Shown here in pieces: positions 21,170 to 31,714 of a DNA stretch of 64,000 nt. The notes beneath the pieces are model-generated. The model had not been told where the DNA came from, made no database searches, and worked only from the letters and a program-made list of their open reading frames with translations. A program made the position numbers and the translations under genes. The DNA lies in assembly GCA_026315105.1 (NCBI GenBank), contig CM048746.1, positions 147,790,730 to 147,854,729 of the forward strand, given 5' to 3'. Source of the DNA: Locusta migratoria (taxonomy: Eukaryota; Arthropoda; Insecta; Orthoptera; Acrididae). Positions within the stretch are counted from its first letter, which is position 1; each line of letters opens with the position of its first letter.

Positions 21170-22515
21170 ATCTACATCTACATACATACTTCGCAATTCA
21201 CCGTAAGGTGCGTGGCGGAGGGTACACTGTACCACTACTAGGCATTTCCTTGCCTATTCCACTCCCAAATTGAACGAGGAAAAAAAGAATGCCTATATGC
21301 CTCCGTACGAGCCCTAATTTCTCTTATCTTGTCTTTGTGATCTTTACGCGAAATGTAAGTAGGTGGCAGCAAGGTCGTACTACACTCAGCTTCAAATTCC
21401 GGCCCTCTAAATTTACTTAACAGAAATTCACGAAAAGATCGTCGTCTTTCTTCCAGCGATCCCCAATTGAGTTGCCGGAGCATTTCCGTGACACTCGCGC
21501 ATTGGTCGAACCTACCGCCTCTATGTCTCCCTTTAAACTGATCTGCTGCGGGTCCCAAACACTTGAGCAATACTCAAGACGTGGTCGTACAAGCGTTCTA
21601 TACGCGGTCTCCTTTACAGGTGAAGTACGTCTTCCCAAAATTCTTCCAATAAACCAAAGTCGGCTGTCCGCCTTACTCACAACTGTCCTTACATGCTCCT
21701 TCCATTTCATATCGCTCTGCAATGTTACGCCTAGATATTTGAACGACGCGACAGCATCAAGAAGCTCACTACTAATGCTGTATTCGAACATTATGGGACT
21801 GTTTTTTCTACTGATGCGCATCACCTTACATTCTTCTACATTGAGAGCTAGCTGAAATTTTATCTAAGTCATCCTGTATGCTATTATAGACGACACCCTC
21901 CCATACACCACAGCATCATCAGCAAACAGCCGCAAATTACAACTTACTCTGTCCATCAGATCATTTATATAGATAGAAAATAATAGCGGTTCTATCACAC
22001 TCCCCTGAGGCACGCCTGACGATACTCTCGTCTCTGATGAACACTCGTCGAGAACAACGTACTGCGTTCTATTAGTTAGGAAGTCTTCCAGCCAGCCACA
22101 AATCTGTGAACCTATTCCATAAGCCCATATCTTCGTTAGCAGTCTGCAGTGTGGCACCGCGTCGAACGCCTTTTTGAAGTCGAGAAAAACACAATCCGCC
22201 TGTTGCTCTTCGTCCATGGCTCACAAGATGTCATGTGAGAAAAGGGCAAGCTGCGATTCACATGAACGATGTTTCCTAAACCCGTGCTGATTCATGGAAA
22301 TAAGCTTTTCCGTTTCAAGGAAATTTACTATATTCCAACTGAGAATATGCTCTGAAATTCTACATGAAACAGATGTCAACGATATTGGCGTGTAATTGTG
22401 TGGGTCAGTTCTCTTTCCTTTCTTATACACGGGAGTCACCTGCGCTTTTTTCCAATCACTAGGAACTTTGCGCTGAATTAAAGATTCGCGAGGGGAGTTA
22501 TCGCGTGACAACAAT
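21170..22515 (-). pseudogene. Jockey-like LINE, 5'-truncated, broken reverse transcriptase
   Basis: Read on the minus strand: VPSDWKKAQVTPVYKKGKR, then HGFRKHRSCESQL, then VFLDFKKAFDAVPH (first catalytic Asp), SSGVPQGSVIEPLLF, the FADDAVVYG box, KYLGVTLQSDMKWKEH, RPRLEYCSSVWDPQ and a C-terminal tail ending near 21238. It ends in a TCTACATCTACAT tail at 21170, which is ATGTAGATGTAGA on the sense strand, as in other copies here. Most domains are open but in shifted frames, so it cannot make a full protein. Upstream ORF1 and the endonuclease are absent, as usual for 5'-truncated insertions. Confidence 0.9.
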
Positions 22516-22639
22516 GTACGCGAGCGACCGCGGGTTAATTGCAGTTAGTGTAAGAGAGAGAGTTTGTTTCCGTATTATTTTGTCTTGTTGCAATCTCTTC
22601 TCCACAGTGCTCGGAGAACAGAGAGATATCTGGCGCGTT

Positions 22640-23340
22640 CTGCTAAGACGTCCGGCTAACCACAGCTGTGCCCCCACAGCGCACCCCGCAGTCTGGGCAG
22701 TGTATGAGGGCGGCTTTACCCGCTGACAGGCTGGCCGGCCGGAGCGCGCGGCCTGGACTGCGGCCAGAATGGCGATGGCGGCTCCTCCCCCCCTCCCCCA
22801 CTCCACCCCTCCTACGCCTTCCACCCCCGCCGCCCTCGTGAGTCACGCGGCCCGCTGCCCTCCAAACCCTTCGCACAGTTTTCCCTTCCGCAATCACTGG
22901 CCCCGATATTTCATTCGGCCCTTCCGCGCCGCCGCGGCCGTGGAACGCCTCGGCCGTTTTCGCAGCGGTGTTTCGGTCGCGGCCCGCAGCTCCCCGCGAT
23001 GCTTATCGGCGTTTAACAACTTTCGCGTCCGCCGTGTCGCTGATAAGGCACGCGGCCGACCTCTGCGAGGCAATAAATCGCGCCGCGGCGTGGCGCTGAA
23101 ATTAATTCTGGCCGGCGTAATCTGCTATTGTGCTCGCGGGGCCGCGCGCGCGCTCTACGCACCGTGTCCATTTGCCTCGAGGACTCAGAGATACCGAAGC
23201 AGCCATTCTTCTTTAGGCGTTCCCCTCTGCGATATACGTACTTTGTCGAAGAGACTCTCCATTAAAGTTGCGCTTTGGTCCCAGAGGCATCATTCCATCG
23301 ATTACAAACCCTCTAGCCCTGCAGGCGTTTACGCTACCAC
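22640..23340. other. CpG-rich segment
   Basis: Much higher GC and CpG than the surroundings, with unbroken CG-rich text such as GCCGCCGCGGCCG. An unusual 196-codon plus frame (22769-23359) exists because GC-rich DNA has few stops; it has no domain I know. It could be an unmethylated promoter-type island or the head of a GC-rich repeat. No TATA or downstream gene is seen. Confidence 0.45.
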
Positions 23341-23389
23341 TCACGGCAGCAGTTTATAGGGGACACTGAAATTTTAAAATTGTACCAAA

Positions 23390-24740
23390 AGTTTCCAGTA
23401 TCCCTCGTCCTATTCCTCTTATTCCTACTCCTGCTCCTTCTTCTGCTCCTCCTCCTCACCCTCGTCCTCATTGTCCACCTCTCCCACAACCACCATCACA
23501 TCTCCTATTCCTCCTCTTCCTTGTCCTTCTCCTCCACAAACACCACCGTTCCCATCAGCACCACCACCCTCACCACCAACACATCCTCCTATTCCTCCTA
23601 CTCCTCCTCCTTCTCCTCCTCATCCACCTCCTCCACAACCACTGTGATCACCACCACAACCTCTTCCTCCTCCTCCTCCTGCTCCTCATTCACCTATTCC
23701 ACAACCATCATAATCACCATCACCACCACCACAACCACCACCACCACATCCTCCTATTCTTCCTACTCCTTCTCCTCCTGGTCCACCACCTCCACAATCA
23801 CCACTATCACCATCATCATCACCATCAGCATCAACACCACACCGCCATCACCAACACCAACACCACAATCACCACCACCACCACCACCACCACCAGATCC
23901 TCCTATTCCTCCTCCTCATTGTTCCCCTTCTCCACAAACACTGCCATCAGCATCAGCAGCAGCAGCAGCAAAACCACCACCACTACCACCAACACATCCT
24001 CCTATTCCTCATCGTCCTCCCCCTAGTCTACCTCCTCCACAACTATCACCACCACCACCACCACCACCCCCACCACAAACACCACCACCACCACATCATA
24101 TTATTCCTCCTCCTCCTCCTCATCCATCTCCTCCCTCCTCTGCAAACACCACCATCGCCATCAGCAGCAGCAGTACCACCCCCACCACCACCACCAACAC
24201 ATCCTCCTCCTCCTTCTCCTCCTCATCCACCTCCTCCACAACCACCTCATCACCACCATCACCATCAGCAACACCAACACCACCAAAGTCTACTATTCCT
24301 GCTCTTCAACCTCCTCCTCCTCCTTGTCTACCTCCTCCACAACCACCACTATCACCACCACCTTCACATCCTCCTACTCTTCCTCCTCGTCTCACTCCTC
24401 AACAAACACCACCATCACCATCAGCAGCACTACCACTACCACCAACACATCCTCTTATATCTCCTCCTTCTCCACCTCGTCCACCTCCTCTGCGACCACT
24501 GTGATCACCACCACTACCACTACCACCACCAACAACACCACCAGATCCTCCAGATCTTCCTACTTCTCCTCCTCGCGTACCTACTCCACAACCACCACCA
24601 TCACCATCACCACCACCACCAACACCACCACATCCTCCACATCCTATTCCTCCTCATTCTCCTCTTGTCCACCTCAACCACCACCACTATTACTACCACC
24701 ATCACCATATCCTCGTATTCCTCCTCCATCTCCTCCTCAT
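23390..24740. repeat. CCT/CCA/TCC minisatellite with 80-100 bp higher-order units
   Basis: Almost purely pyrimidine-plus-A on the plus strand. Units start ACATCCTCCTATTCCTCC, pass CCACCTCCTCCACAACCACC and end in variable (ACC)n. Unit starts are visible near 23498, 23581, 23748, 23996, 24199, 24366, 24448 and 24628. The 374-codon Ser/Thr/Pro frame is a low-complexity artefact. Confidence 0.92.
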
Positions 24741-24879
24741 TGATTTCTTTCTCACCACTCGTATCTATCGAGTCATTGATTCCCCTGCGATAGAAGAATA
24801 TTGAATTTTGATCCCTTAAACTACAAAACAACAAATCATCCTCCTGTCGCTGTCTCTACAGCACCCCACTCTTTGTCAA

Positions 24880-25105
24880 TCTCTTGCTGTTCCGTGTATC
24901 TGTCCATCTCCTCCTTCCCCTGAAAATCAAACATTACATGACTCTGCCAAATATCAAGGTGATCGGTCAAACTTTGATACAGTCTAGACTAAGGTACCCT
25001 TCACCACGCATTATGAAATCTTACGTTGCCAATCACCTTTCTCTTCTTTTGAAGGTCAAGTGCGGAAAAATTTATCGCAATCGGGTAAACAATATGGCAG
25101 CACCT
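24880..25105 (+). repeat. Dispersed repeat (same family as 1490-1860 and 2881-3125)
   Basis: Contains AAGGTACCCTTCACCACGCA and GAAGGTCAAGTGCGGAAAAA. A pyrimidine-rich tract precedes it, as in the first copy, suggesting the tract is part of the family and perhaps seeded the minisatellite. Confidence 0.5.
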
Positions 25106-25848
25106 AAATCATAAATGTGATGAAATATGTGATTCCCATACAACATGAATAATTACACTTTTTTGGGCTTCACTTACTTTCCTGCTGTGTCGGAAGCCTC
25201 AGACCGCACCCACTTCAAACAGCGCGCCATTTCCACGCGCCCTATCAAATTCCTTACCTCACCGGAGGCTTGTGATGACCACGTGAGCACCTAACCAACG
25301 ACAAGCAGGACTTCCGCATTATGTGCCACAACTCTGAAGAGTTTATAAGAAATAACATTTGACTTACCCGACCATTTGGACTCGTTGATTGAATCTACAT
25401 ACAACTTATCTAATATCTATAAGGTTGTGATTGCAATTGTGACTCTCGGACTTTTAAAATTGTAGCGGTCATTGAAGAATATACAGTATTCTGGGCTCAC
25501 AAGTGTACAGAAATATCACTACAGTTATATCAACATATATTCTCAGTATATAAAGCATTGTTATTAATCTTTTAGTGACGTTGTTACAGATAAACCTGTC
25601 AGTCTTATACTCTAGTGCAACGTAGCGAGTTCGCCACCCATAAAATGCCTTACATTCACTACACATACTACGTATCGACGAGTTATTGAAATTGCACAGA
25701 GACCCAGCATTTTTATTCTAAAAACGAACAAAACAGAAAAAAAATATCGATCAAGCCAATTTTTAGAGAATTGCTACACAAGTTGCACAAGGTGCATCAC
25801 CTGTGAAATGATAATGGTTGCAATGTTCATGTGAACAATGTCATACCC
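25106..25848. other. No recognisable gene
   Basis: AT-rich; only a short minus frame at 25469-25666 without a domain. Confidence 0.55.
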
Positions 25849-25849
25849 T

Positions 25850-26610
25850 TAGAAGAGGTTCCCAACGTCCACGCAGAGCAGATCCCTCCAAGATCGTCCC
25901 ATTGTTACGGCAGCAGTAGCACATCGCACAGATGCCATAGCAGTTTTAGGAGTATTTGTGGACCCCGAAGTGTCAACACGAATTGTTGCCAACCGGTGAC
26001 TAACAGTGAGACTACGGGTGCGCACGCCTCTTGCCCGTCTTCCTCTCACACCATAGTATCACTTGGAAGGCGGAACGACCTTCAACGATGAAAGCAGATT
26101 CTTCCTCCAAGCAAGTGATGGCCATTTGCGCCCACGATGTATACTTGGCAAATGCTGTCTTAGGACACTCTGACCCCTCCCCAGGCCTCGTAGAGTTCGA
26201 TAAGCTACACCCTTTGTGGAGGCAACGCCGACAAGCGCCCGGTACGTGATGAATGTTGTAAGGCCCGTTTTTTTTATCATTCTTGTAACAGGAAGATGAT
26301 CTGTTATTACAACAGGGGAATGTTCAGCCACACATTGCACATGAAACTCAGCGTCTTGTGCAACACGTACAGAAACTTTCCTAGCCACCAAGGTTTCTGG
26401 ACTTTTCCAATCAAGCACGTATCGGATATGATTGGACGACATTTGAAAGTGCGATTCGTCAACCCAACACTCTTTCGTAATTACGTGAACAGGTCGAGCA
26501 CTCGTGAAATAAAATCTGATACTGCCTTGATCTGTTGGCACATCGGCAGCCCCATAGCGCCTTGCCACGATGTTAAAAACTTTTTTATTATTTCAGACTG
26601 CTTGCCAGTA
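25850..26610 (+). pseudogene. Tc1-like transposase relic
   Basis: Plus-strand pieces LRVRTPLARLPLTP, then FNDESRFFLQASDGHLRPR (first catalytic Asp in NDES), then PTSARYVMNVVRPV, then LLQQGNVQPHIAHETQR (where Gly replaces the second catalytic Asp of the usual QQDN). Order and text match DD34E Tc1-type transposases. Stops and frameshifts abound. A 169-codon open frame on the opposite strand (26059-26568) overlaps it and is best explained as an antisense shadow. Confidence 0.7.
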
Positions 26611-26690
26611 ACTAGCATATTGTTTTTTAATCCTTTATGCAACATGAGCATTCCTTACTTCTGTAAAAGTCTCATTCGTAATTTTACATT

Positions 26691-26775
26691 TGATGATGAC
26701 TTCCGTAGTGTTGTCGAAATCTAGATAAAATTTTTTGTAATTATTTAAAAGCAATTTGTGGGACTGAAATTGTCA
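26691..26775 (+). repeat. Retroelement-type tail with hammerhead-like motif, uninterrupted copy
   Basis: TTGATGA, T, GAC, loop, GTC, GAAATCTAG, continuing through ATTATTTAAAAGCAATTTGTGG. This is the empty-site version of the 19.4 kb locus, where a MITE sits in the TTAA. Confidence 0.6.
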
Positions 26776-26791
26776 AAATTATTTTACATAG

Positions 26792-27011
26792 ACCGTAAAG
26801 ACGAACGTTGAGCCGCCGACAGACACAAATAAAAGACATACAAACACACACAATTCTAAATTTTCCAAACACGTGGATGATTGTGACTGAGTGATTATGT
26901 AGATGAGTGTTTTCTTTATGAGGAAGGCCGCGGCCGAAAATTTAGAATTGTGTGTGTGTTTGTGTGACTTTTACTCGTGTCTGTCGGCGGCTCAAGGTTC
27001 GTCTTTACGGT
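26792..27011. mobile_element. Foldback element, 74-76 bp arms
   Basis: The arm ACCGTAAAGACGAACGTTGA (26792-26865) is repeated inverted at 26936-27011, with a 70-bp spacer. Only a few mismatches and small indels separate the arms. No coding content. It fits a short non-autonomous DNA element. Confidence 0.85.
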
Positions 27012-27030
27012 GAGTTGTTCCCTATTAACA

Positions 27031-27134
27031 TTCCGGCACAAATATCCATGCCCGAGGGGGGAGGGATTCGAACCCCCGACCGTAGTGGCCATGCAGACCG
27101 TGAGCGCCTGTCCCCTCGGTCACCGCGGCCGGCA
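27031..27134 (-). repeat. SINE-I, 3'-truncated
   Basis: Antisense head and box B, ending at GGCACAAATATCC. A 3-bp expansion in the G run (GGGGGGAGGG) is present. A spurious plus frame arises here. Confidence 0.88.
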
Positions 27135-27244
27135 AAGAAGGAATACCTAAATCGTTACGATTTCGATCTGATTTCTCTTATATTATTGAGATGGTATCAA
27201 CGAATAATGTCTTTCTTTCAACTATTTTCACCTTAAAACGTGCA

Positions 27245-27817
27245 GCATTTGCGTGACGCTCCCCCCCTTCCTCCCTTTAACGTGATAAAACGAAACGAGC
27301 TGCCCTTCTCTGGACTTTCTCAATGTCTTCCGTCAGTCCCACCTGGTGAGGGACCCACACTGGGTAACAGTACTCCAGGAGAAGACGCAAAAGTGTTATG
27401 CAGGCAGTCTTTTTGTTGGAGCTATTGCATCTTCGAAGCGTTCGGCCGATGAAACGTAACCTTTGGTTCGCCTTCCCCACAATATTTTCTATGTGTTCTC
27501 TCCAGTCTAAGTTGTTCGTAATTGTAACTCCTAGATATTTTGGTAGAATTTACAACCTTATGGTTTGACTGATTTATTGTGCAATTGAAGTTCAGAGCAT
27601 TTCTTTTAGTGGTCACGTGTATTACTTCACACTTTTCATTATTTAGTGTTAATTGCTATTTTTCGCTCCATGTAGAAATTTTGTCTAAATCTCTTTGCAG
27701 TTGCTTTTGATCCTCTTATGACTTCACTAAATGATAAACGACAGCATCATCCGCGAAAGGTCTGGGAGCTCTTCAGATTGTATCCCAAATCGTTTATAAA
27801 CATAAGGAAGAGTTAAT
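27245..27817 (-). pseudogene. Jockey-like LINE fragment
   Basis: Minus-strand pieces from high to low coordinate: FADDAVVYH-type box, KYLGVTI-like core, WREHIENIVGKANQRLRFI, LLLEYCYPVWVPHQVGL and EKVQRRAARFVLSR. It ends where a Tc1 element begins at 27820. I cannot find its continuation beyond that Tc1, so the LINE may have been 5'-truncated already. Confidence 0.82.
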
Positions 27818-27964
27818 TACACTCACGGTCATAAATTAAGAATAATGCTGATACATGGTGAAACAACGCTCTGTTGGGCGGTTTTGCGTGTTTAAATCAC
27901 CGCGGGATGTGACCATGCGGTGCATTTGACCTGCGGTTTTCTCACGTTGGCGCTGGCAGCAGTC

Positions 27965-28155
27965 AAAATGTTTGTTAAGCTTATGGGACTTAACTATGGG
28001 GTCATCAGTCCCTAAACCATCAAACTGCTTACAAAATAGCTAACACTAAGGACGGCACAAATATCCATGCCCGAGGGGGGATTCGAACCCCCGACCGTAG
28101 TGGCCGTGCAGACCGTGACTGAAGCGCCTCAGTCTCCTCGGCCACCGCGGCCGGC
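27965..28155 (-). repeat. SINE-I in Tc1 5' region
   Basis: Exact 10-bp target duplication GGCAGCAGTC (27955-27964 and 28156-28165). Upstream of the transposase start. Confidence 0.95.
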
Positions 28156-28588
28156 GGCAGCAGTCCACATACGTAGAGGTGTATTGGTGCATGTCAGAGT
28201 ACGCTGCAGCGAGAAAGTGTGCAGACGTTTCCAGACATAATAATGGTGACTGTGTGTTGAAAATAGCTCAAAGAACGCATATTGATGACGTTATGAGGGA
28301 TAGAATACTAGGGCGACTGGAGGCTGGTCAACACATCTAGTAGTCGCACTGGCCCTCCGTGTTCCGCAGAGTGTGATCTCAAGATTATGGCAACGATTCC
28401 AGTCGACAGGAAACGTGTCCAGGCGCTACGGTACGGGACGTCGACAGTACAACACCACGAGAAGACCGATATGTCACTATCAGTGCCCGCAGACGGCCAT
28501 GGAGTTCTACAGGTAGCCACGCTCGGGACCTTGCCGCAGCCACTGGAACAGTGGTCTACAGACACACAGTCTACAGACGACTAAACAG

Positions 28589-28591
<3 letters not shown>

Positions 28592-28641
<50 letters not shown>

Positions 28642-28816
28642 CTTATGGGACTTAACTTCGTGGTCATCAGTCCCTAAACTTACAAACTACTTATGAACTA
28701 CTTACGAACTAGGACGGCACAAATATCCATGCCCGAGGGGGGATTCGAACCCCCGACCGTAGTGGCCGTGTAGACCGTGACTGAAGCGCCAAGTCCCCTC
28801 GGCCACCGCGGCCGGC
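28592..28816 (-). repeat. SINE-I with 47-nt poly-T (antisense poly-A tail)
   Basis: The usual AAATGTTCAAATGTTTG end is replaced by 47 T, joined at AAGCTTATGGGACTTAAC. I see no convincing long target duplication. It interrupts the Tc1 codons between LNRY and GLFA. Confidence 0.93.
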
Positions 28817-28928
28817 ATGGTTTATTCGCCCGTCAACCTGCAAGGTGCATGCCACTGATCTATGGTCACAGGAGTGCCCGTAAAGCCTGGTGTCAAGAGC
28901 ACAGTATATGGTCAATGGAACAGTGGTC

Positions 28929-29340
28929 GTCGCGACGGATAGCCGTGCGCACAGGGGCGCCGTGCTGCAGTGCGCGCGGTCGTTCGCCGTCGGGAGTTCG
29001 AGTCCCCTTGGGGCACGGGTATTTGTGTAGTTGTCCTTAGGTTAGTTTGACTTAGTTTAAGTTGTTTGTAAGTTACGGACCTATAAGCCAGCAGTTGAGT
29101 CCAAAATGTTCAAATGTTTGTAGAGCTTATGGGACTTGACAACGGGATCATCAGTCCCTAAACTTACAAACTGCTTATGAACTACTTAATCCTAAGGACG
29201 GCACAAATATCCATGCTCGAGGGGAGATTCGAACCCCCGACCGTAGTGGCCGTGCAGACCATGACTGGCGCGCCTCAGTCAGCTCGGCCACCGCGGCCGG
29301 CCAGTTGAGTCCGATAGATTTCCAAACATTTGAACACTTT
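28929..29340 (+). repeat. SINE-I (outer copy, interrupted)
   Basis: Head GTCGCGACGGATAGCCGTG, box B GAGTTCGAGTCCCC, tail TTCCAAACATTTGAAC after the nested copy. Exact target duplication GAACAGTGGTC (28918-28928 and 29341-29351). Confidence 0.95.
29103..29301 (-). repeat. SINE-I nested in the SINE-I above
   Basis: Exact 11-bp target duplication CAGTTGAGTCC (29092-29102 and 29302-29312). Full length, 199 bp. Confidence 0.96.
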
Positions 29341-30438
29341 GAACAGTGGTCCCCGGTTATGTTGCACGGACGAGTCCAGGTATAGACTGAACAGTGATTC
29401 TCGCCGGGTTTTCATCTGGCGTGGAGTAGGAACCAAATACTAACTCTGTAATGTCCTTGAAAGGGACCTGTATGGAGGCAGTGGTTTGATGGCGTGGGGT
29501 GGGGTTATGATTGGTGCACGTACACCCCTGCATGACTTTGATAGAGTAACTGTAACAGGTCAGGTGCATCGTGACGTCATGTTGCACCTGTATGTCCGCC
29601 TTTTCAGGGGTGCAGTGGGTCCCACCTTCCTCCTAATTGATGATAACGCACAGCCCACCGAGCTGCCATCGTGAAGCACTAACTTGAAACAGAAAATTTC
29701 ATTCGAATAGAGTGGCCTCCCTGTTCTCCAGACGTAAACTCCATCCAGCACGTCTGGGATGCTCTCGGTCGACGTACCGCTGCACCTCTTCAAACCCCTA
29801 GGACACTAAAGGAGCTTTGAAAGGCACTGGTGCAAGAATGGGAGGCTATACCCCAGCAGCTGCTCGACCACCTGTTCCAGAGTATGCCAACCCGTTGTGC
29901 GGCCTATGTATGAGTGTATGGTGATGTCCGGCTACATGTGCAGGAAACAGTGGTGTTTTGAAGCACATGTGTTTCTGGACAGTTTCTCGACTTATCACCA
30001 ATACCGTGGACTTGCAGATCTGTGCAGTGTGTGTTCCCTATGTGCCTATGCTATTAGCGCCAGTTTTGTATAGTGCCACGTTACGTGGCACCACAATCTG
30101 AAATTATGCTTAATTTATGAGCATGAGTTTTGGTATTAGTGGCCTATAGTGCAATAAAGTTAGAAAATTGGTTTCTTAATTTTGTGTGTAAATTTAGTGA
30201 CTTCGAACCACTGGATCTCAGTAACGGATAAAAAATTGAAATATTAATTTGAGAATGTCATCTTAAGAACATATGTTAAGAAATTCGTCTATTCACGGTA
30301 ATTACAAAATATATACTCACAATTCGTAGTTTAGTTATCCAGAAATCATGGTTATTCCTGATTTTCTCAGGAACGATGCATGAAGAAATTGTGCTTTTAT
30401 AAACTGTATAAGGCCTACCCTAGAACGAACGTAATGTA

Positions 30439-30439
<1 letters not shown>

Positions 30440-30472
<33 letters not shown>
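30440..30472. repeat. Poly-A tract (33 nt)
   Basis: An uninterrupted A run; the neighbourhood 30131-30784 holds no element body I can recognise. A poly-Phe minus frame is an artefact. Confidence 0.9.
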
Positions 30473-30473
<1 letters not shown>

Positions 30474-30784
30474 AGATTTTATCAACATGGCTGTGCTGCA
30501 GGAAGTTGTAATGTTTAAATTTTGACATTGTAATATAGTATAGGTACGGTATTGCTACTCTTCTGATATTTATGAAAATAATCACTAGGCAAAGGGATGT
30601 CCTAAACTCTCTACTTATTCTATGGTGAATAAAATCCGACATTTGCACAGTATGATTAGCCACGTGGAAAAAATAAAAGTAAATAAATAAAAATCAAAGA
30701 CCAAACATCGTAGAAGAAAGTGAGTATGTGCTACTCATTTTGAAGACATGAGTAATTTCCATACATTTGTTGTAGGTAAATAAG

Positions 30785-30865
30785 AAGGCAAAATTCTGAA
30801 TTCGAATCCAGGTTAGGGAAATAGTTTTACTCTTCCAGGAAGTTTCACTTCTTCAAACATTTTGT
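30785..30865 (+). repeat. SINE-II fragment
   Basis: AATTCGAATCCAGGTTAGGG, then AAATAGTTTTACTCTTCCAG and GAAGTTTCA. I recall this box B plus AGTTTTAATCTGCCAGGAAG-type tail as a common orthopteran repeat. The head is missing. Confidence 0.6.
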
Positions 30866-31714
30866 TGAACTGTTCTAGACAATTTGATTGTTCATTAAGA
30901 TCACTGAGTTTATTGCAATAACATTATAAAAATTTCAGCAGTTACTCAGACAAGATGACTTGGAAAATCTTTTAACGCAATTAAAAAAATTCTCTTTATA
31001 TCAAATTGTGTATCTCGATAGAAGAAGATGAAGCGATCAACTAGCTAACAGCTTTAGTGCCGTTATTAGTCAGCTTCTACAGCCATACAGTGCGTCAGTC
31101 CCGAGAACCAACACGTTGCGGAATTGAATGCCGTCGCTGTAGACTTGCTGACACGTCGCTTTACGCGGAGGGAAAATTACGCGTCTGACACGATGTTATT
31201 AGCAAATTAATTTCGAGGGAGAGAACTCATTACTAAAAAAAGGGAGAAAAACTTGGCTTGACGTGATGGTAAAGTGGAAGAAGGAAAGATGCAGCCCCCT
31301 ACCTCCTCCTACTAAATTAATTTCATGTCACTTTTGGAAGGACCGTTTTCCCCGAGGCTTCGATTACGTCACTCGAAACTAGCAATACGCAGTAAAACGT
31401 ACGACAGACTGTAGCAGGAATAACTTCTGCAGGTGATATGTAGCGACGAATAACGTGTCAAAACACGTTTACTTTAAGAGAAGTAAGCCATCTGTAAAAT
31501 GTTGAAACAAACAGACTATGGGTAACTGATTTCGCCATGGGTTTTCGCACTTATGTAGCGTAGTGAATACCGTATCTGTATCATCTATGGGAAATATATT
31601 CTGTACTTCATACAAGTGTGCCTGTTTGGTCTACTCGTTGCAAGTTTTGTGTGATATGATTATTTTATGGAACTTCTCCGATACCCATTAGAAAAATTAC
31701 TTCACATCATCACG
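30866..31714. other. No recognisable gene
   Basis: Mixed composition, no domain-bearing frame, no terminal repeats. Confidence 0.55.

Larger units (their letters stand above)
28270..29910 (+). pseudogene. Tc1-like transposase relic
   Basis: Pieces in order: MRDRILGRLEAGQH (N-terminal helix-turn-helix), TPREDRYVTISARR, GTVVYRHTVYRRLNRY, then after a SINE GLFARQPARC and SARKAWCQEHSIW, then after another SINE a decayed middle, LLIDDNAQP with the second catalytic Asp, and RIEWPPCSPDVNSIQHVWDA. The third catalytic Glu (PIEH in relatives) reads Gln here (SIQH). With stops, frameshifts and SINEs this gene is dead. Confidence 0.85.
27820..30130 (+). mobile_element. Tc1-like transposon loaded with SINEs
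   Basis: Ends CACTCACGGTCATAAATTAA and, inverted, AACTCATGCTCATAAATTAA. The left end follows TA (27818-27819). Removing the four SINE copies and duplications leaves about 1.3 kb, near the normal Tc1 length. Confidence 0.85.

Noticed and set aside
22769..23359. 196-codon frame in the CpG-rich segment
   Set aside because: GC-rich DNA has few stops; Arg/Pro/Ser-rich, no domain, no start or splice support.
23380..24504. 374-codon open frame, the longest in the window
   Set aside because: Purely Ser/Thr/Pro from CCT/CCA/TCC repeats; several frames are open for the same reason.
26059..26568. 169-codon minus-strand open frame
   Set aside because: Overlaps plus-strand text that reads as a Tc1-like transposase; the minus frame has no recognisable domain and is best seen as an antisense shadow.
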